DNA of 33,000 bases from NCBI GenBank assembly GCA_022340715.1, contig JAJDNK010000265.1, positions 1 through 33,000 on the forward strand. The letters run 5' to 3'. This DNA is from a bacterium BMS3Abin03 (GTDB taxonomy: Bacteria; Bacteroidota; Ignavibacteria; Ignavibacteriales; Ignavibacteriaceae). Shown here in pieces: positions 8,051 through 17,226 of this stretch. Numbering within the stretch: the stretch's first letter is position 1; each line of letters begins with the position of its first letter. The position numbers were made by a program, and so were the translations under genes. The notes beneath the pieces were generated by a model. It saw nothing but the letters and a program-made list of their open reading frames with translations. It ran no database searches and was not told where the DNA came from.

Positions 8051-9706
8051 CTACTTAACTGCCCATTCCCAGCAGTGAGTAATTGCCCCAAAAGGTGTAA
8101 TATTAATGTTTTTCACTCTTTTATTGATTCCTACAATGTCAGCCATCCAGTACATAAATGTAACAGGTTGATCTTTATGAATAATTTCTTGGAACTGATA
8201 ATATAATTCTTTCTGTCTGTCTTTTGGAAGATGAGCGGTTAACTCCTCTATTATTTCATCTGCTTTTTTGTTTTGATAACTTACAAAGTTCAATTGTGTG
8301 TTTCGCAAATCGGAATACCAATACGATTTTAAATCAATCGGAATTGGGACATACTGTGCTAATATCCAGGCGTCCCGCTTCTTAGCATCTATATCATCCA
8401 GCATTGCACCCAGCTCCTGTGTTTCAATATTTACTTCTATTCCTACGGCTTTTAAATTATTTTTAATGATTGTTGCTTCATAGGGTCTCAAAGGATTACC
8501 GGATGGAATTGTTAATGTGAATTCAAATTCGGTTCCATTTCTATCTATTGTACCATTATTATTTGAGTCTGTCCATCCTTCATCTTTTAAAATTTTTCTT
8601 GCCATATCAGGATTATATTCATACTGCTTAATGTTAGGATCTATATCATTTTTGAATATAGGAGATATTGGTGTTGCAGCCAGTTCACCATAATTATAGA
8701 GATAATCTTCAAGAATTTCCTGTCTGTTTATGGCATAAGTAAGTGCGATGCGTGTTTTCCTATTACCAAACAATATATTGGGAACAATCTCTTTTTTCTC
8801 ATTGTATGTTTTGGGATCGATGTTGTTCCACCCAACATATTCATACTCCCTTCCTCGTATTGATTCTACTACAATCTTCTCATTACTTTTTAAATCATCT
8901 ATATCACCTGTTTTAATGGTCTCCATTAAATCAATTTCACCTTTGGTAAGCTGGATTAATCTCGATGTATATTCCGGAATTATTTTGAACACAAGTTCAT
9001 CTATATTATCAGGGTTATAAAGAAATGAATTTTTATTTACACCAAGTATAATCGATTGATTTCTATCCCACTTTTTAAGGACGAACGCCCCGTTAGTAAC
9101 CGGATTAAAATTATCTTTCGCTGTTGCCAGATCTTTTCGATCATACTTTTCAAAGATGTGTTTCGGTATAACGGGATGTACAATATCTATAAGATCGGGA
9201 GAAGAATTTGGTTTAAAGTTGATCTGTAATTCATAATCTGATTTAACAGTAAAAGTTTTCTTAATATCTATGTGATTTTCATTATCTGTATAAACATCTT
9301 CGAAAATTCCGTACAATCTGCTATCCACCATAGGATCGGAATATACATCAAGTGAAAAGACAACATCGTTTGCGGTAAGTGGAACTCCATCGGACCATTT
9401 AACATCATCCCTTAAATGAAATGTAATCGATGAAGAATCTTTTGCCCATTCCCAGCTTTTTGCAAGCATTGGAAAAGCTTCCAGTTCGCCCTGCTCTTTA
9501 TTCCAACGAAAATCAGCAAGACTTAAATAAAGCAGCTCTGTTATTGCACCTTCATCAACCGTAAACGCAAAAAGAGGATTGAAAGTATTTATATCCGCAG
9601 GAATGCCTATAACAATCCTGTTGTTTTTGTTTGTATTTTCACTTCCACATGAAGAAAGAAAAAGGATAAGAAAGCATGCGAGGAGAGTAACTTTTTTTCG
9701 GGTCAT
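8051..9706 (-). CDS. Family 5 extracellular solute-binding lipoprotein (OppA-like)
   Basis: Substrate-binding component of the importer. It starts with a lipoprotein signal (LFLSSC, lipidated Cys20), so the mature protein is probably membrane-anchored. The body has family-5 hallmarks: the PMLAKSWEW segment, FHLRDDVKWSDGVPLTANDVVFS at about 114-136, NGAFVLKKW, and the TRIALTYAINRQEIL region. At 551 residues the length is usual. It is the first gene of the minus-strand operon that continues with both permeases, the kinase and the sigma-54 activator. It is divergent from the two ABC ATPase genes across 83 bp. The family binds oligopeptides or, in relatives, nickel or sugars; the ligand is not evident. 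Confidence 0.95.
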   Translation of the reverse strand: MTRKKVTLLACFLILFLSSCGSENTNKNNRIVIGIPADINTFNPLFAFTVDEGAITELLYLSLADFRWNKEQGELEAFPMLAKSWEWAKDSSSITFHLRDDVKWSDGVPLTANDVVFSLDVYSDPMVDSRLYGIFEDVYTDNENHIDIKKTFTVKSDYELQINFKPNSSPDLIDIVHPVIPKHIFEKYDRKDLATAKDNFNPVTNGAFVLKKWDRNQSIILGVNKNSFLYNPDNIDELVFKIIPEYTSRLIQLTKGEIDLMETIKTGDIDDLKSNEKIVVESIRGREYEYVGWNNIDPKTYNEKKEIVPNILFGNRKTRIALTYAINRQEILEDYLYNYGELAATPISPIFKNDIDPNIKQYEYNPDMARKILKDEGWTDSNNNGTIDRNGTEFEFTLTIPSGNPLRPYEATIIKNNLKAVGIEVNIETQELGAMLDDIDAKKRDAWILAQYVPIPIDLKSYWYSDLRNTQLNFVSYQNKKADEIIEELTAHLPKDRQKELYYQFQEIIHKDQPVTFMYWMADIVGINKRVKNINITPFGAITHCWEWAVK

Positions 9707-9789
9707 ACGCAGCGTTTTAATGATTAGCTATATTAATTACTATAATTTATTATTTTGCTAACTAAATTAAAAATAAGAATTTACAAAAT
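9707..9789. promoter_or_regulatory. Divergent promoter region between binding-protein and ATPase genes
   Basis: These 83 bp separate the two halves of the transporter locus and must hold the promoter of at least one of them. An interrupted inverted repeat, TTAGC (9724-9728) and GCTAA (9757-9761), could be an operator shared by both directions. No full TTG-N20-TAnnTTTG promoter was found on either strand; the plus strand has only TATTTTG. Exact elements are not assigned. Confidence 0.4.
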
Positions 9790-10542
9790 ATGCTTAAAGT
9801 GAATATTGAAAATATAACCTTTACCGTTGATGGAAACACACAGACACTTTTGCAAAATATTAAATTCGAACTAAGCAGAGGAAAGGTTTATACTATTCTT
9901 GGAAAGAACGGAACGGGTAAATCAACATTAATTAAAGCTTTAACGGGACTGCTTAATAATAATTTGTTTACTACAAAAGGAACAGTTTTTTTTGATGAGC
10001 AAAACCTTTTATCAATTGAACCGGAGAACCTTAGAAATATCAGACAAATGACAATCCGATATGTTTTTCAGGATGCTATAACCGCTTTTGATCTGCTAAA
10101 AACATTTAAATATTATTTTGAAAACTCAAATGGAGAGAAAGAAAATATAGTTTCACTTCTGAAATTCTTTTTGCTTCCCTCGTACGAAGAAATTTCGAAA
10201 CTTCATCCTTACGAAATCAGTGGAGGAATGACACAACGTTTAAGTATGGTTCTGGCATTTGTAGTAAAACCAAAATTATTAATTTTTGATGAGCCTACTT
10301 CTAACGTCGATTATGCAATATCGAATTTATTACTTCTCAAGCTGAAGCAATATTCAAAGGAAGAGAACAATATTGCTCTTTTAGTTACGCAAGATATCAA
10401 CTTTGCGGAGAAAGCTAGTGATGAGATCGCTTTTCTCTCCGATAGGACACTTTCTTCCTTTAAAAACAATTCTGATTTCTTTGCTCAACCGGATAACGAA
10501 ACACTCAATACATTAATTAACTCATACAACGAAATTAAATGA
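9790..10542 (+). CDS. OppD/NikD-type ABC ATPase with altered H-loop
   Basis: One of two nucleotide-binding subunits expected to power the divergently encoded permeases. Visible motifs: Walker A GKNGTGKST (38-46), Q-loop Gln94, signature SGGMTQR (144-150), Walker B LLIFDEP (163-169). The switch His is Gln (VTQD, Gln201), so the site built around this subunit may hydrolyse ATP poorly. At 250 residues it lacks the C-terminal extension of full OppD/DppD and resembles the short NikD form. ATG 9790 starts the plus-strand operon. The stop codon overlaps the next ATPase start by 4 bp (ATGA), implying translational coupling. Confidence 0.93.
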   Translation: MLKVNIENITFTVDGNTQTLLQNIKFELSRGKVYTILGKNGTGKSTLIKALTGLLNNNLFTTKGTVFFDEQNLLSIEPENLRNIRQMTIRYVFQDAITAFDLLKTFKYYFENSNGEKENIVSLLKFFLLPSYEEISKLHPYEISGGMTQRLSMVLAFVVKPKLLIFDEPTSNVDYAISNLLLLKLKQYSKEENNIALLVTQDINFAEKASDEIAFLSDRTLSSFKNNSDFFAQPDNETLNTLINSYNEIK

Positions 10543-11333
10543 CAGAAAAACTGATTGAGTTAAAAAACATTTCCTATTCTGCCGGGAATGATAATTTATC
10601 TTTCAGCAGAAAAGGTATTACCGATATTCTATTTGATATTTCTTTTACTGTAAATGAAAAGGAAGTTCTTGGTATTTGCGGAGAATCGGGCGGTGGAAAA
10701 TCAACACTGGCAAAATTAATTGCCGGAATAATCAAGCCTACAAAAGGCGAAATAATTTTAAATAGCGAGATTACACCTAAAAAAAACAGACCGAATGAAA
10801 TTCAGATCTTATTCCAGAACAGCAGTGATTTGATTAATCCATATCGGAAGATAAACATAATAATCAATGAAGCATTAAAATTAGCAGGCGCGAAAAAGGA
10901 ATTTGCCGAAACTGAAAAAAAGAAATTGATTGAAACAATCGATATTAATACTGCTCTGTTGGACAGAAAAGGTTTGGGATTAAGCGGCGGTGAAAGACAA
11001 AGAATTGCTTTAGCAAGATTATTAGCCGTTAAACCGAAAGTGTTAATTCTTGATGAACCTTATTCAGCACAGGACATTACATCCCAGATCAATTTTGTTA
11101 AGCTTTTAAAAAGAATTAATGAAGACCTGGGAATTACAATAATCTGCATAAGTCATGATTTGAAAATTCTTAGAAATCTTGTTCAAAGAACTATTATTCT
11201 AAAAGAGGGCAGGATAGTGGAATCCGGAACAACAGAAGAAGTGTTTAACAATCCTCAAGACTCTTATACCCGGTTTCTTCTTTCAGCGGAATCATTAAAA
11301 CTTAGTTACGACGAAATACAAAGTAGAAATTGA
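10539..11333 (+). CDS. OppF/NikE-type ABC ATPase
   Basis: Partner nucleotide-binding subunit of the importer, with all catalytic motifs present: Walker A GESGGGKS (48-55), Q-loop Gln93, signature LSGGERQR (148-155), Walker B VLILDEP (168-174) and switch His206 (ISHD). The C-terminus has the short EEVFNNPQDSYTRFLL segment usual before the OppF C-terminal domain, then ends. At 264 residues it is of the short NikE type. It overlaps both neighbours by 4 bp. In a heterodimer with the upstream ATPase, the site using this subunit's Walker motifs would be the fully canonical one. Confidence 0.95.
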   Translation: MTEKLIELKNISYSAGNDNLSFSRKGITDILFDISFTVNEKEVLGICGESGGGKSTLAKLIAGIIKPTKGEIILNSEITPKKNRPNEIQILFQNSSDLINPYRKINIIINEALKLAGAKKEFAETEKKKLIETIDINTALLDRKGLGLSGGERQRIALARLLAVKPKVLILDEPYSAQDITSQINFVKLLKRINEDLGITIICISHDLKILRNLVQRTIILKEGRIVESGTTEEVFNNPQDSYTRFLLSAESLKLSYDEIQSRN

Positions 11334-11806
11334 GATCACATAAGACAAACGCAGTAAGAATCCTCGAAGCAAATAACATTCCTCATACAACAATAACCTA
11401 CGAAATTAACGAAACCGATCTTTCCGGTATTACTGTTGCCAATAAAATTGGAACTGAACCCGAAAGAGTTTTTAAAACATTGGTTACAAGAGGCGATAAA
11501 AACGGTATAAATGTTTTCTGCATTCCCGTAACAGAAGAACTGGATTTAAAAAAAGCCGCGATTGCTAGCGGTAATAAAAAAGTTGAAATGATAAAAGAAA
11601 AAGAATTACTTCCCCTAACTGGTTATACTAAAGGCGGCTGCTCGCCCATCGGAATGAAAAAGAAATATCCCACTTATATTGATGAAACAGTACAACTATT
11701 TGAAGAGATAACTGTAAGCGCCGGAATACGCGGAATGCAGGTAAAACTAAAACCTGAAGATTTGTTAAAAATTGTTGATGGTGTTTTTGCGGAGTTGATT
11801 TTTTAA
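11330..11806 (+). CDS. ybaK: YbaK/EbsC-type Cys-tRNA(Pro) deacylase
   Basis: A 158-residue editing-type protein that, in characterised relatives, hydrolyses Cys-tRNA(Pro) mischarged by prolyl-tRNA synthetase. The N-terminus (KTNAVRILEANNIPHTTITY), the core ERVFKTLVTRGD containing the functionally required Lys, and the GGCSPIGMKK segment are typical. The start is a TTG at 11330 that overlaps the ATPase stop codon (TTGA), so translation is probably coupled. The next possible ATG lies well inside the conserved domain. It is the last gene of the plus-strand operon, followed by a hairpin. A link between tRNA editing and peptide uptake is not obvious; it may simply have been co-opted into the operon. 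Confidence 0.9.
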   Translation: MRSHKTNAVRILEANNIPHTTITYEINETDLSGITVANKIGTEPERVFKTLVTRGDKNGINVFCIPVTEELDLKKAAIASGNKKVEMIKEKELLPLTGYTKGGCSPIGMKKKYPTYIDETVQLFEEITVSAGIRGMQVKLKPEDLLKIVDGVFAELIF

Positions 11807-11815
11807 TTATAAAAT

Positions 11816-11848
11816 AGATATACCAGATTTTATAAATCCGGCATATCT
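11816..11848. terminator. Hairpin between convergent genes, probable bidirectional terminator
   Basis: AGATAT (11816-11821) pairs with ATATCT (11843-11848), with inner pairing of CC/GG and GATT/AATC around a TTAT-rich loop. It lies between the ends of ybaK (plus) and the surface-repeat gene (minus). On the minus strand it is followed by ATTTTATAATT. The T-tract on the plus strand is weak. Confidence 0.55.
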
Positions 11849-11887
11849 TAAAAATGGAATTGGGTTGCTAAAATTTTAGTTTATATT

Positions 11888-12382
11888 TTATTCAAAACTA
11901 AAATTGAATATCGGGAATACCGGCAGAAATCCACCTTTACCAATAATATTTATCAATCCAAGTTGTAAGCCATGCAGGGTAGCAGCATAGTTTACTACCG
12001 CAATTTGCAAACCGTTCATCTTGCTTGCATTATAAGTAACGGCGCCCGACTGCAAACCAACGAAATTACCTTTCGTGATGCTAACTAGGTTATCCTGCCA
12101 GCCATTAAAGTTGCCTTCATTGTAACCTACAACGCCCCATTGAACTCCCAGTTGGTCGCCGGTGGTAATGTTAGCTAAGCCCAGATCAATTCCATTCATA
12201 TTTGCATTCTTCCCATAAAGTAAACTCAATCTAAGCCCGGTTATCGAGCTTTTTTCCGGGGCAATTTGAACCGGATTAAACAATGCAAGTTGTATCGGTT
12301 TCTCCTGGGCCAGCAGATTTGAATTTGTAATGAATGGCAGCAGGATAAATAATGCTGAGACTGCTATAAATACTTTTTTCAT
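11888..12382 (-). CDS. LA_2272-type surface-repeat protein
   Basis: A 164-residue exported protein. Residues 1-26 form a Sec signal peptide (cleavage near LLAQ). The remainder is a run of short glycine-rich repeats, such as MNGIDLGLANIT, FVGLQSGAVTYNASK, MNGLQIAVVNYA and LHGLQLGLINI. They match the pattern of LA_2272/LA_2273 surface-repeat proteins known from Leptospira and Bacteroidota. Function is unknown; a beta-rich outer-membrane or surface protein is inferred. ATG 12382 has an adequate ribosome site (AGAAGG). It is monocistronic by position: a terminator-like hairpin of ispD lies upstream and a convergent gene downstream. Confidence 0.8.
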   Translation of the reverse strand: MKKVFIAVSALFILLPFITNSNLLAQEKPIQLALFNPVQIAPEKSSITGLRLSLLYGKNANMNGIDLGLANITTGDQLGVQWGVVGYNEGNFNGWQDNLVSITKGNFVGLQSGAVTYNASKMNGLQIAVVNYAATLHGLQLGLINIIGKGGFLPVFPIFNFSFE

Positions 12383-12540
12383 TTCTTACCTTCTTATTTA
12401 GTGATTGATTTATTTACCGTAATCCCGGTATAAAACAATATCTTTATAGTAAAAATAACATCAGATAATAATTTTCACTAAAAATTGAAAACAAAACTAT
12501 ATGAAATTTTTCTATTGAGATGTGATTTGAGACTGGATTA

Positions 12541-12580
12541 GCAAAACAGGACTTAATTAATTGATTTAATTCACCCTGTT
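12541..12580 (-). terminator. Probable rho-independent terminator after ispD
   Basis: On the minus strand, AACAGG (12580-12575), overlapping the ispD stop codon, pairs with CCTGTT (12550-12545), with AATTAA/TTAATT able to extend the stem inside. A TTTT tract begins at the 3' arm. It is the only terminator-like structure between ispD and the surface-repeat gene. Confidence 0.5.
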
Positions 12581-13268
12581 AAATTGATTTGGATTTCACG
12601 AGCTTTTCGAATAATTCAATATCTTCTTCAGTTGTAATCTTAAAATTAAATGCCGAGCCTTCGACGATATTTACTTTTTCTCCAATTCTTCTTATGAGCA
12701 CAGATTCATCGGTACCAATAAAATTTTCTTCGTAAGCTTTTTTCATTGCTTTTATCAAAACACCAAATGGAAAAATCTGTGGGGTTTGGACATAGAAAAT
12801 CTCATCTCTGTCCAGGTAATTTTCAACAACTTTATTTCCTTTTATTAATGTATCTTTAGATTTTATACAAACGAGAGCATTACCTTTTTCTTTAGCCATT
12901 TTGATTGCATCTGTTAAAACTTTTTGAGGAAGAAGCGGGCGGGCTGCATCATGTACAGCAATTAAATCATCGGGCGAACTTTTATTAATGGATTTCAACG
13001 CATTATAAACCGAGTCCTGTCTTTCATTTCCTCCCTCGACAATATCAACAATCTTTGAAAGGTTGTATTTACTTTTTAACTCATTCAACGATTCAAAATA
13101 TTTCGGTTCAGCCGATATGACTATTTCATCTATTAATTGATTTAATTGAAAAGCTTCGAGGGCGTAAACGATTAATTCTTTGGAATTGAATTTGAGATAC
13201 TGTTTAGGGACGGATGATCCGCCCCTAATACCTTTACCTCCGGCAGGAATGACTGCAATTGTTTTCAT
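12579..13268 (-). CDS. ispD: 2-C-methyl-D-erythritol 4-phosphate cytidylyltransferase
   Basis: Transfers CMP from CTP to methylerythritol phosphate, the third step of the MEP isoprenoid pathway. The nucleotide-binding N-terminus IPAGGKGIRGGSSVPKQYL (7-25), EGGNERQDSV (78-87), HDAARP (106-111), VQTPQIF (160-166) and TDES (186-189) are IspD signatures. The frame stays open 10 codons further upstream to 13298, into queA. The start at ATG 13268 is preferred because MKTIAVIPAGGKG is the family's normal beginning and leaves 10 bp after the queA stop codon. The resulting 229 residues are a usual length. The upstream ribosome site is weak, so coupling to queA is likely. Confidence 0.95.
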   Translation of the reverse strand: MKTIAVIPAGGKGIRGGSSVPKQYLKFNSKELIVYALEAFQLNQLIDEIVISAEPKYFESLNELKSKYNLSKIVDIVEGGNERQDSVYNALKSINKSSPDDLIAVHDAARPLLPQKVLTDAIKMAKEKGNALVCIKSKDTLIKGNKVVENYLDRDEIFYVQTPQIFPFGVLIKAMKKAYEENFIGTDESVLIRRIGEKVNIVEGSAFNFKITTEEDIELFEKLVKSKSI

Positions 13269-13278
13269 TTGACCAAAA

Positions 13279-14313
13279 TTATAAAATAAGCATTGCATCG
13301 CCGTAACTTAAGAAGCGATACTTTTCCTTTAATGCTTTCTTGTATGCTTTTAGTATGAAGTCTGTATCTGCAAGTGCGGATACAAGCATTAGTAAAGTTG
13401 ATTCCGGTGCGTGAAAATTTGTAATAAGTTTCTTTGTTATTTTGAAATCGTAAGGTGGATAAATAAACTTATCTGTCCAACCGCTGTTTGGTTTCACTAA
13501 TCCATCGGCAGTTGTACTTGTCTCAAGTGCACGGCAGGTACTTGTACCAACAACAAAAACATTCTTCTTGGATTCTAATGCTTTGTTTATCTTTTCTGCG
13601 GACTTTTGTGTAATCTCATAGTATTCGGAATCCATTCTGTGTTTTGTGAGATCTTCCACTTCAACCGGTCTGAATGTTCCAAGACCGATGTGCAGAATAA
13701 CCGGAACAATTGTAACACCTTTATTTTTTATTTTGGATATCAGCCGGTTTGAAAAATGTAATCCTGCAGTTGGTGCAGCAACCGCACCATCGACTCTGGC
13801 AAAAAGTGTTTGATAATTCTCCCGGTCTGAGGCATCCGGTTCTCTTTTAATATATGGTGGAAGTGGTGTAACGCCTATCTTTTCAACAGCCTTAAAAATA
13901 TTTCCCGGCTGATTAAATCTTACTGTTCTGCCGCGTGAAGTTGTGTTATCAATTACCTCACACCAGAGCTTATCATTAAAATAAATTTTGTTTCCTATTC
14001 TTACTTTACGTGCCGGATCAACAATTACATCCCAGATACACTCTTCCGCATTAAGTTCACGAAGCAGAAACACCTCTATCTTTGCATTCGTTTTTTCTTT
14101 CTTACCGAATAATCTTGCCTGAAAAACACGTGTTTCGTTTACAACCAGCACATCACCCTTAGTCATATAATCTGAAACATTGCTGAATTTGTGCGTTTCC
14201 ATTTCCTGCGTAGCTCTGTCAAGAACAAGCAATTTAGCTTTATCTCTTGGAGTTGTTGGATACTTGGCAATCGCACTTTTCGGCAAATTATACTTGAAAT
14301 CTGATAATTTCAT
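13279..14313 (-). CDS. queA: S-adenosylmethionine:tRNA ribosyltransferase-isomerase
   Basis: Adds the ribosyl moiety of S-adenosylmethionine to preQ1 in tRNA, making epoxyqueuosine. The N-terminus (MKLSDFKYNLPKSAIAKYP, RDKAKLLVLDR), the PTAGLHFS motif, the LHIGLGTFRPVEVEDLTKHRMDSE region and the C-terminal LITNFHAPESTLLMLVSA are all family hallmarks; 344 residues is normal. ATG 14313 has a good ribosome site (AAAGGTAACG). It precedes ispD in a two-gene unit and follows the ppdK terminator by a short gap. No separate promoter could be recognised in that gap, so some readthrough from ppdK is possible. queC and queF lie about 18 kb away in this window. Confidence 0.97.
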   Translation of the reverse strand: MKLSDFKYNLPKSAIAKYPTTPRDKAKLLVLDRATQEMETHKFSNVSDYMTKGDVLVVNETRVFQARLFGKKEKTNAKIEVFLLRELNAEECIWDVIVDPARKVRIGNKIYFNDKLWCEVIDNTTSRGRTVRFNQPGNIFKAVEKIGVTPLPPYIKREPDASDRENYQTLFARVDGAVAAPTAGLHFSNRLISKIKNKGVTIVPVILHIGLGTFRPVEVEDLTKHRMDSEYYEITQKSAEKINKALESKKNVFVVGTSTCRALETSTTADGLVKPNSGWTDKFIYPPYDFKITKKLITNFHAPESTLLMLVSALADTDFILKAYKKALKEKYRFLSYGDAMLIL

Positions 14314-14335
14314 TAACGTTACCTTTAATAGTTAT

Positions 14336-14382
14336 TTTAAAAACCTGAGCGGCCCAGGAATACACTACTCTCCTGAACCGCT
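14336..14382 (-). terminator. Rho-independent terminator after ppdK
   Basis: On the minus strand AGCGG-TT-CAGGA, an 11-nt loop, then TCCTG-GG-CCGCT form a two-part stem. It is followed by CAGG and TTTTT (14343-14339). It starts 13 bp past the ppdK stop codon and ends the long operon that starts at 29588. Confidence 0.75.
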
Positions 14383-14395
14383 ACAGACATATCAC

Positions 14396-17185
14396 TTATT
14401 TTCTTCTTGAAGTCTTTTTCTTTTTACTTTTTGGTTTACTTTTTCTTACTGGTTTTTTCGATGACATTTCACGAACAACAGCTCTTGCTGCAGCCAATCT
14501 TGCAATCGGTATACGGAAAGGTGAACAACTGACATAATTCAAACCTGTTCGATGACAGAATTCAACTGAAGATGGCTCACCACCGTGTTCACCGCAAATG
14601 CCAACTTTAAGATCAGGACGGGTAGAACGACCTTTTTTGGTACCGATATCAACTAATTGTCCCACACCATTCTGGTCGATTGCTTCAAATGGATCCGCCG
14701 GAAGAATTTCTCTTTCAACATAAACAGGGAGAAATTTACCTGCATCATCTCTTGATAATCCGAAAGTTGTCTGTGTAAGATCGTTTGTACCGAAACTGAA
14801 GAACTCTGCCCTTTGTGCAATTTCATCTGCGGTTACGGCAGCTCTTGGTAATTCAATCATTGTTCCAACAAGGTAATTAATCTTTTTACCTTTCTCTTTC
14901 ATTACCTCTTTAGCTACACTTCTAACTATATCTTCCTGAAGCTTAAATTCGTTTATAGTACTAACAAGAGGAATCATGATTTCAGGTTTTACTTTAATAC
15001 CTTTTTCAGCAACATTAATTGCAGCTTCAATAATTGCTCTTGCCTGCATCTCAGTAATTTCAGGATAAGCAACACCAAGACGGCAACCTCTGAATCCAAG
15101 CATCGGATTGAACTCATGAAGGCTTTCTATTTTTTCCTTTAATTTCCTTTCAGAAATATGCAATTCTTCTGCAAGCTCTGCAATTTCCTTATCATCATGA
15201 GGTAGGAATTCATGCAACGGAGGATCGAGTGTTCTAATTGTTACAGGTCTTCCATTCATCACTTCAAAGATTCCTTCAAAATCCGACCTTTGCAAAGGAA
15301 GCAATTCTTCCAGCGCAGCTTTTCTTTCTTCCAACGAATCAGAAACGATCATCTTACGAACAGAAGTAATTCTATCACCACCAAAGAACATGTGCTCAGT
15401 ACGGCACAAACCGATACCTTCAGCACCGAATGCTATAGCATTTGCCGATTGATCAGGTTGATCGGCATTTGTTCTTACGTTGAGTCTGCGAACATTATCT
15501 GCCCATTTCATAAGGCTTGCATAAGTATCGTAAATAGCCGAGTCTTCTGGTTCCATTGTTTTTGAAATCAACACCTGGATTACTTCCGATGGTTTGGTTT
15601 CAAGCTTACCTTCGATAACCTCACCGGTAGTTCCATCGAGAGAAATGTAATCGCCTTCATTTAAAACAGTATTGCTGTTTTCTACAGCGATGGTTTTGTT
15701 TTTATAATCTATCTTCAATGAGCCGCAACCTGCAACACAAACCTTACCCATTTGTCTTGCTACCAAAGCTGCGTGGGAAGTCATTCCTCCGCGCGCAGTA
15801 AGAATACCTTCTGAAGCGTTCATACCTTTAATGTCTTCAGGAGAGGTTTCGATTCTTACAAGAATTACTTTATCGCCTTTTGCTGCCATCTCTTCAGCAT
15901 CGCTTGCATTCAATGCAATCTTACCTGATGCTGCACCAGGACCGGCATTTAATCCTTTTGCAAGTAATCTGCTTTCATCAACAGCTTTACGTTTTTCATC
16001 CATATCAAAGATTGGTCTCAATAATTGGTTCAACTGGTTAGGTTCGATACGGGAAATTGCATCTTCTTTAGTAATAAGTTTTTGTTTAACCATATCAACA
16101 GCCATTTTGATAGCTGCAAATCCGGTTCTTTTACCAACACGGCATTGAAGCATCCAGAGTTTTCCCTGTTGAATCGTAAATTCAATATCCATCATTTCCT
16201 TATAATGTTTCTCCAGGATCGCTCTTATATTAGACAATTCTTTGTAAATAATAGGATCATCCTTTTGTAGTTCTGAAATAGGATGCGGAGTACGTATTCC
16301 AGCAACAACATCTTCACCCTGTGCATTGAAAAGGTATTCTCCATAAAATATATTTTCACCTGTAGCGGGATCTCTCGTAAAGGCAACGCCTGTACCTGAA
16401 TCTTCACCCATATTTCCAAAGACCATTGACTGAACGTTTACAGCAGTTCCCCAATCTGCAGGAATGTTGTTTAGCTTACGATATACAATTGCTCTGTCGT
16501 TCATCCATGAACCGAATACCGCACCAATAGCGCCCCACAATTGATCCATCGGATTTTCAGGAAATGTTTTTCCTGTTTTTTCCTTGATCTCAGCTTTGAA
16601 CTCATCAACTAATTCTTTCAGGTGTTCCGCACTTAATTCTGTATCAAGCTTAAATCCATGTTGATTTTTTTTCCGTTCAAGAATCACTTCGAAAGGGTCC
16701 TCGGAATGTTTATCTGCAGGTTTCAAATCCAGAACAACATCACCATACATCTGTACAAATCTTCTGTAAGAATCATAAGCGAAACGCGGGTTGTTTGTTT
16801 TATCAATAAGTCCCTGAACTGTTTTATCATTCAAACCAAGATTAAGAATTGTATCCATCATTCCGGGCATTGAAGCACGTGCACCGCTTCTTACCGAAAC
16901 TAAAAGCGGATTTTTTGCATCGCCGAATTTTGCACCCATTTTCTCTTCAACTTTTTTAAGTGCACTAAGAACATCGGCTTTCAATTCCTTCGGATACTTT
17001 TTCTTATTATCAAAATAATAAGTACAAACTTCGGTTGTAATTGTGAATCCTGCGGGTACAGGTAATCCAATATTAACCATCTCAGCAAGGTTTGCACCTT
17101 TACCACCAAGCAGTTCTTTCATCTCTGCTTTACCTTCGGCTTTTTTACCACCGAAGAAATAAACATACTTTTTCTTTTTAGCCAT
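14396..17185 (-). CDS. ppdK: Pyruvate phosphate dikinase
   Basis: Interconverts pyruvate, ATP and phosphate with phosphoenolpyruvate, AMP and pyrophosphate, a reversible step between glycolysis and gluconeogenesis. The N-terminal ATP-grasp part ([11 protein letters not shown] 26-36, [19 protein letters not shown] 97-115), the phospho-His domain ([21 protein letters not shown], His471), and the C-terminal PEP/pyruvate barrel ([36 protein letters not shown]) are all present. The total is 929 residues, somewhat above the usual 870-900. The excess is a Lys/Arg-rich tail (last about 20 residues, ending KKKKTSRRK) that is not part of the catalytic fold. ATG 17185 has a strong ribosome site (GGAGGAAAC). 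It is the last gene of the lipid A operon, 41 bp after lpxK. Confidence 0.97.
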   Translation of the reverse strand: MAKKKKYVYFFGGKKAEGKAEMKELLGGKGANLAEMVNIGLPVPAGFTITTEVCTYYFDNKKKYPKELKADVLSALKKVEEKMGAKFGDAKNPLLVSVRSGARASMPGMMDTILNLGLNDKTVQGLIDKTNNPRFAYDSYRRFVQMYGDVVLDLKPADKHSEDPFEVILERKKNQHGFKLDTELSAEHLKELVDEFKAEIKEKTGKTFPENPMDQLWGAIGAVFGSWMNDRAIVYRKLNNIPADWGTAVNVQSMVFGNMGEDSGTGVAFTRDPATGENIFYGEYLFNAQGEDVVAGIRTPHPISELQKDDPIIYKELSNIRAILEKHYKEMMDIEFTIQQGKLWMLQCRVGKRTGFAAIKMAVDMVKQKLITKEDAISRIEPNQLNQLLRPIFDMDEKRKAVDESRLLAKGLNAGPGAASGKIALNASDAEEMAAKGDKVILVRIETSPEDIKGMNASEGILTARGGMTSHAALVARQMGKVCVAGCGSLKIDYKNKTIAVENSNTVLNEGDYISLDGTTGEVIEGKLETKPSEVIQVLISKTMEPEDSAIYDTYASLMKWADNVRRLNVRTNADQPDQSANAIAFGAEGIGLCRTEHMFFGGDRITSVRKMIVSDSLEERKAALEELLPLQRSDFEGIFEVMNGRPVTIRTLDPPLHEFLPHDDKEIAELAEELHISERKLKEKIESLHEFNPMLGFRGCRLGVAYPEITEMQARAIIEAAINVAEKGIKVKPEIMIPLVSTINEFKLQEDIVRSVAKEVMKEKGKKINYLVGTMIELPRAAVTADEIAQRAEFFSFGTNDLTQTTFGLSRDDAGKFLPVYVEREILPADPFEAIDQNGVGQLVDIGTKKGRSTRPDLKVGICGEHGGEPSSVEFCHRTGLNYVSCSPFRIPIARLAAARAVVREMSSKKPVRKSKPKSKKKKTSRRK

Positions 17186-17226
17186 TTAAGTTTCCTCCGT
17201 AAATAGATTATTGGGTTCTAAGTTAT

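Noticed and set aside
9724..9761. TTAGC/GCTAA inverted repeat as a proven operator
   Set aside because: Five-base arms far apart in AT-rich DNA can arise by chance; kept only as a remark on the divergent region.
12492..12499. TAGTTTTG element upstream of the surface-repeat gene as a promoter
   Set aside because: It matches TAnnTTTG, but no TTG lies 19-21 bp upstream, and it is about 110 bp from the start codon.
13269..13298. Longer start for ispD
   Set aside because: The extra ten residues overlap the queA end and do not resemble the family; MKTIAVIPAGGKG is the normal N-terminus.
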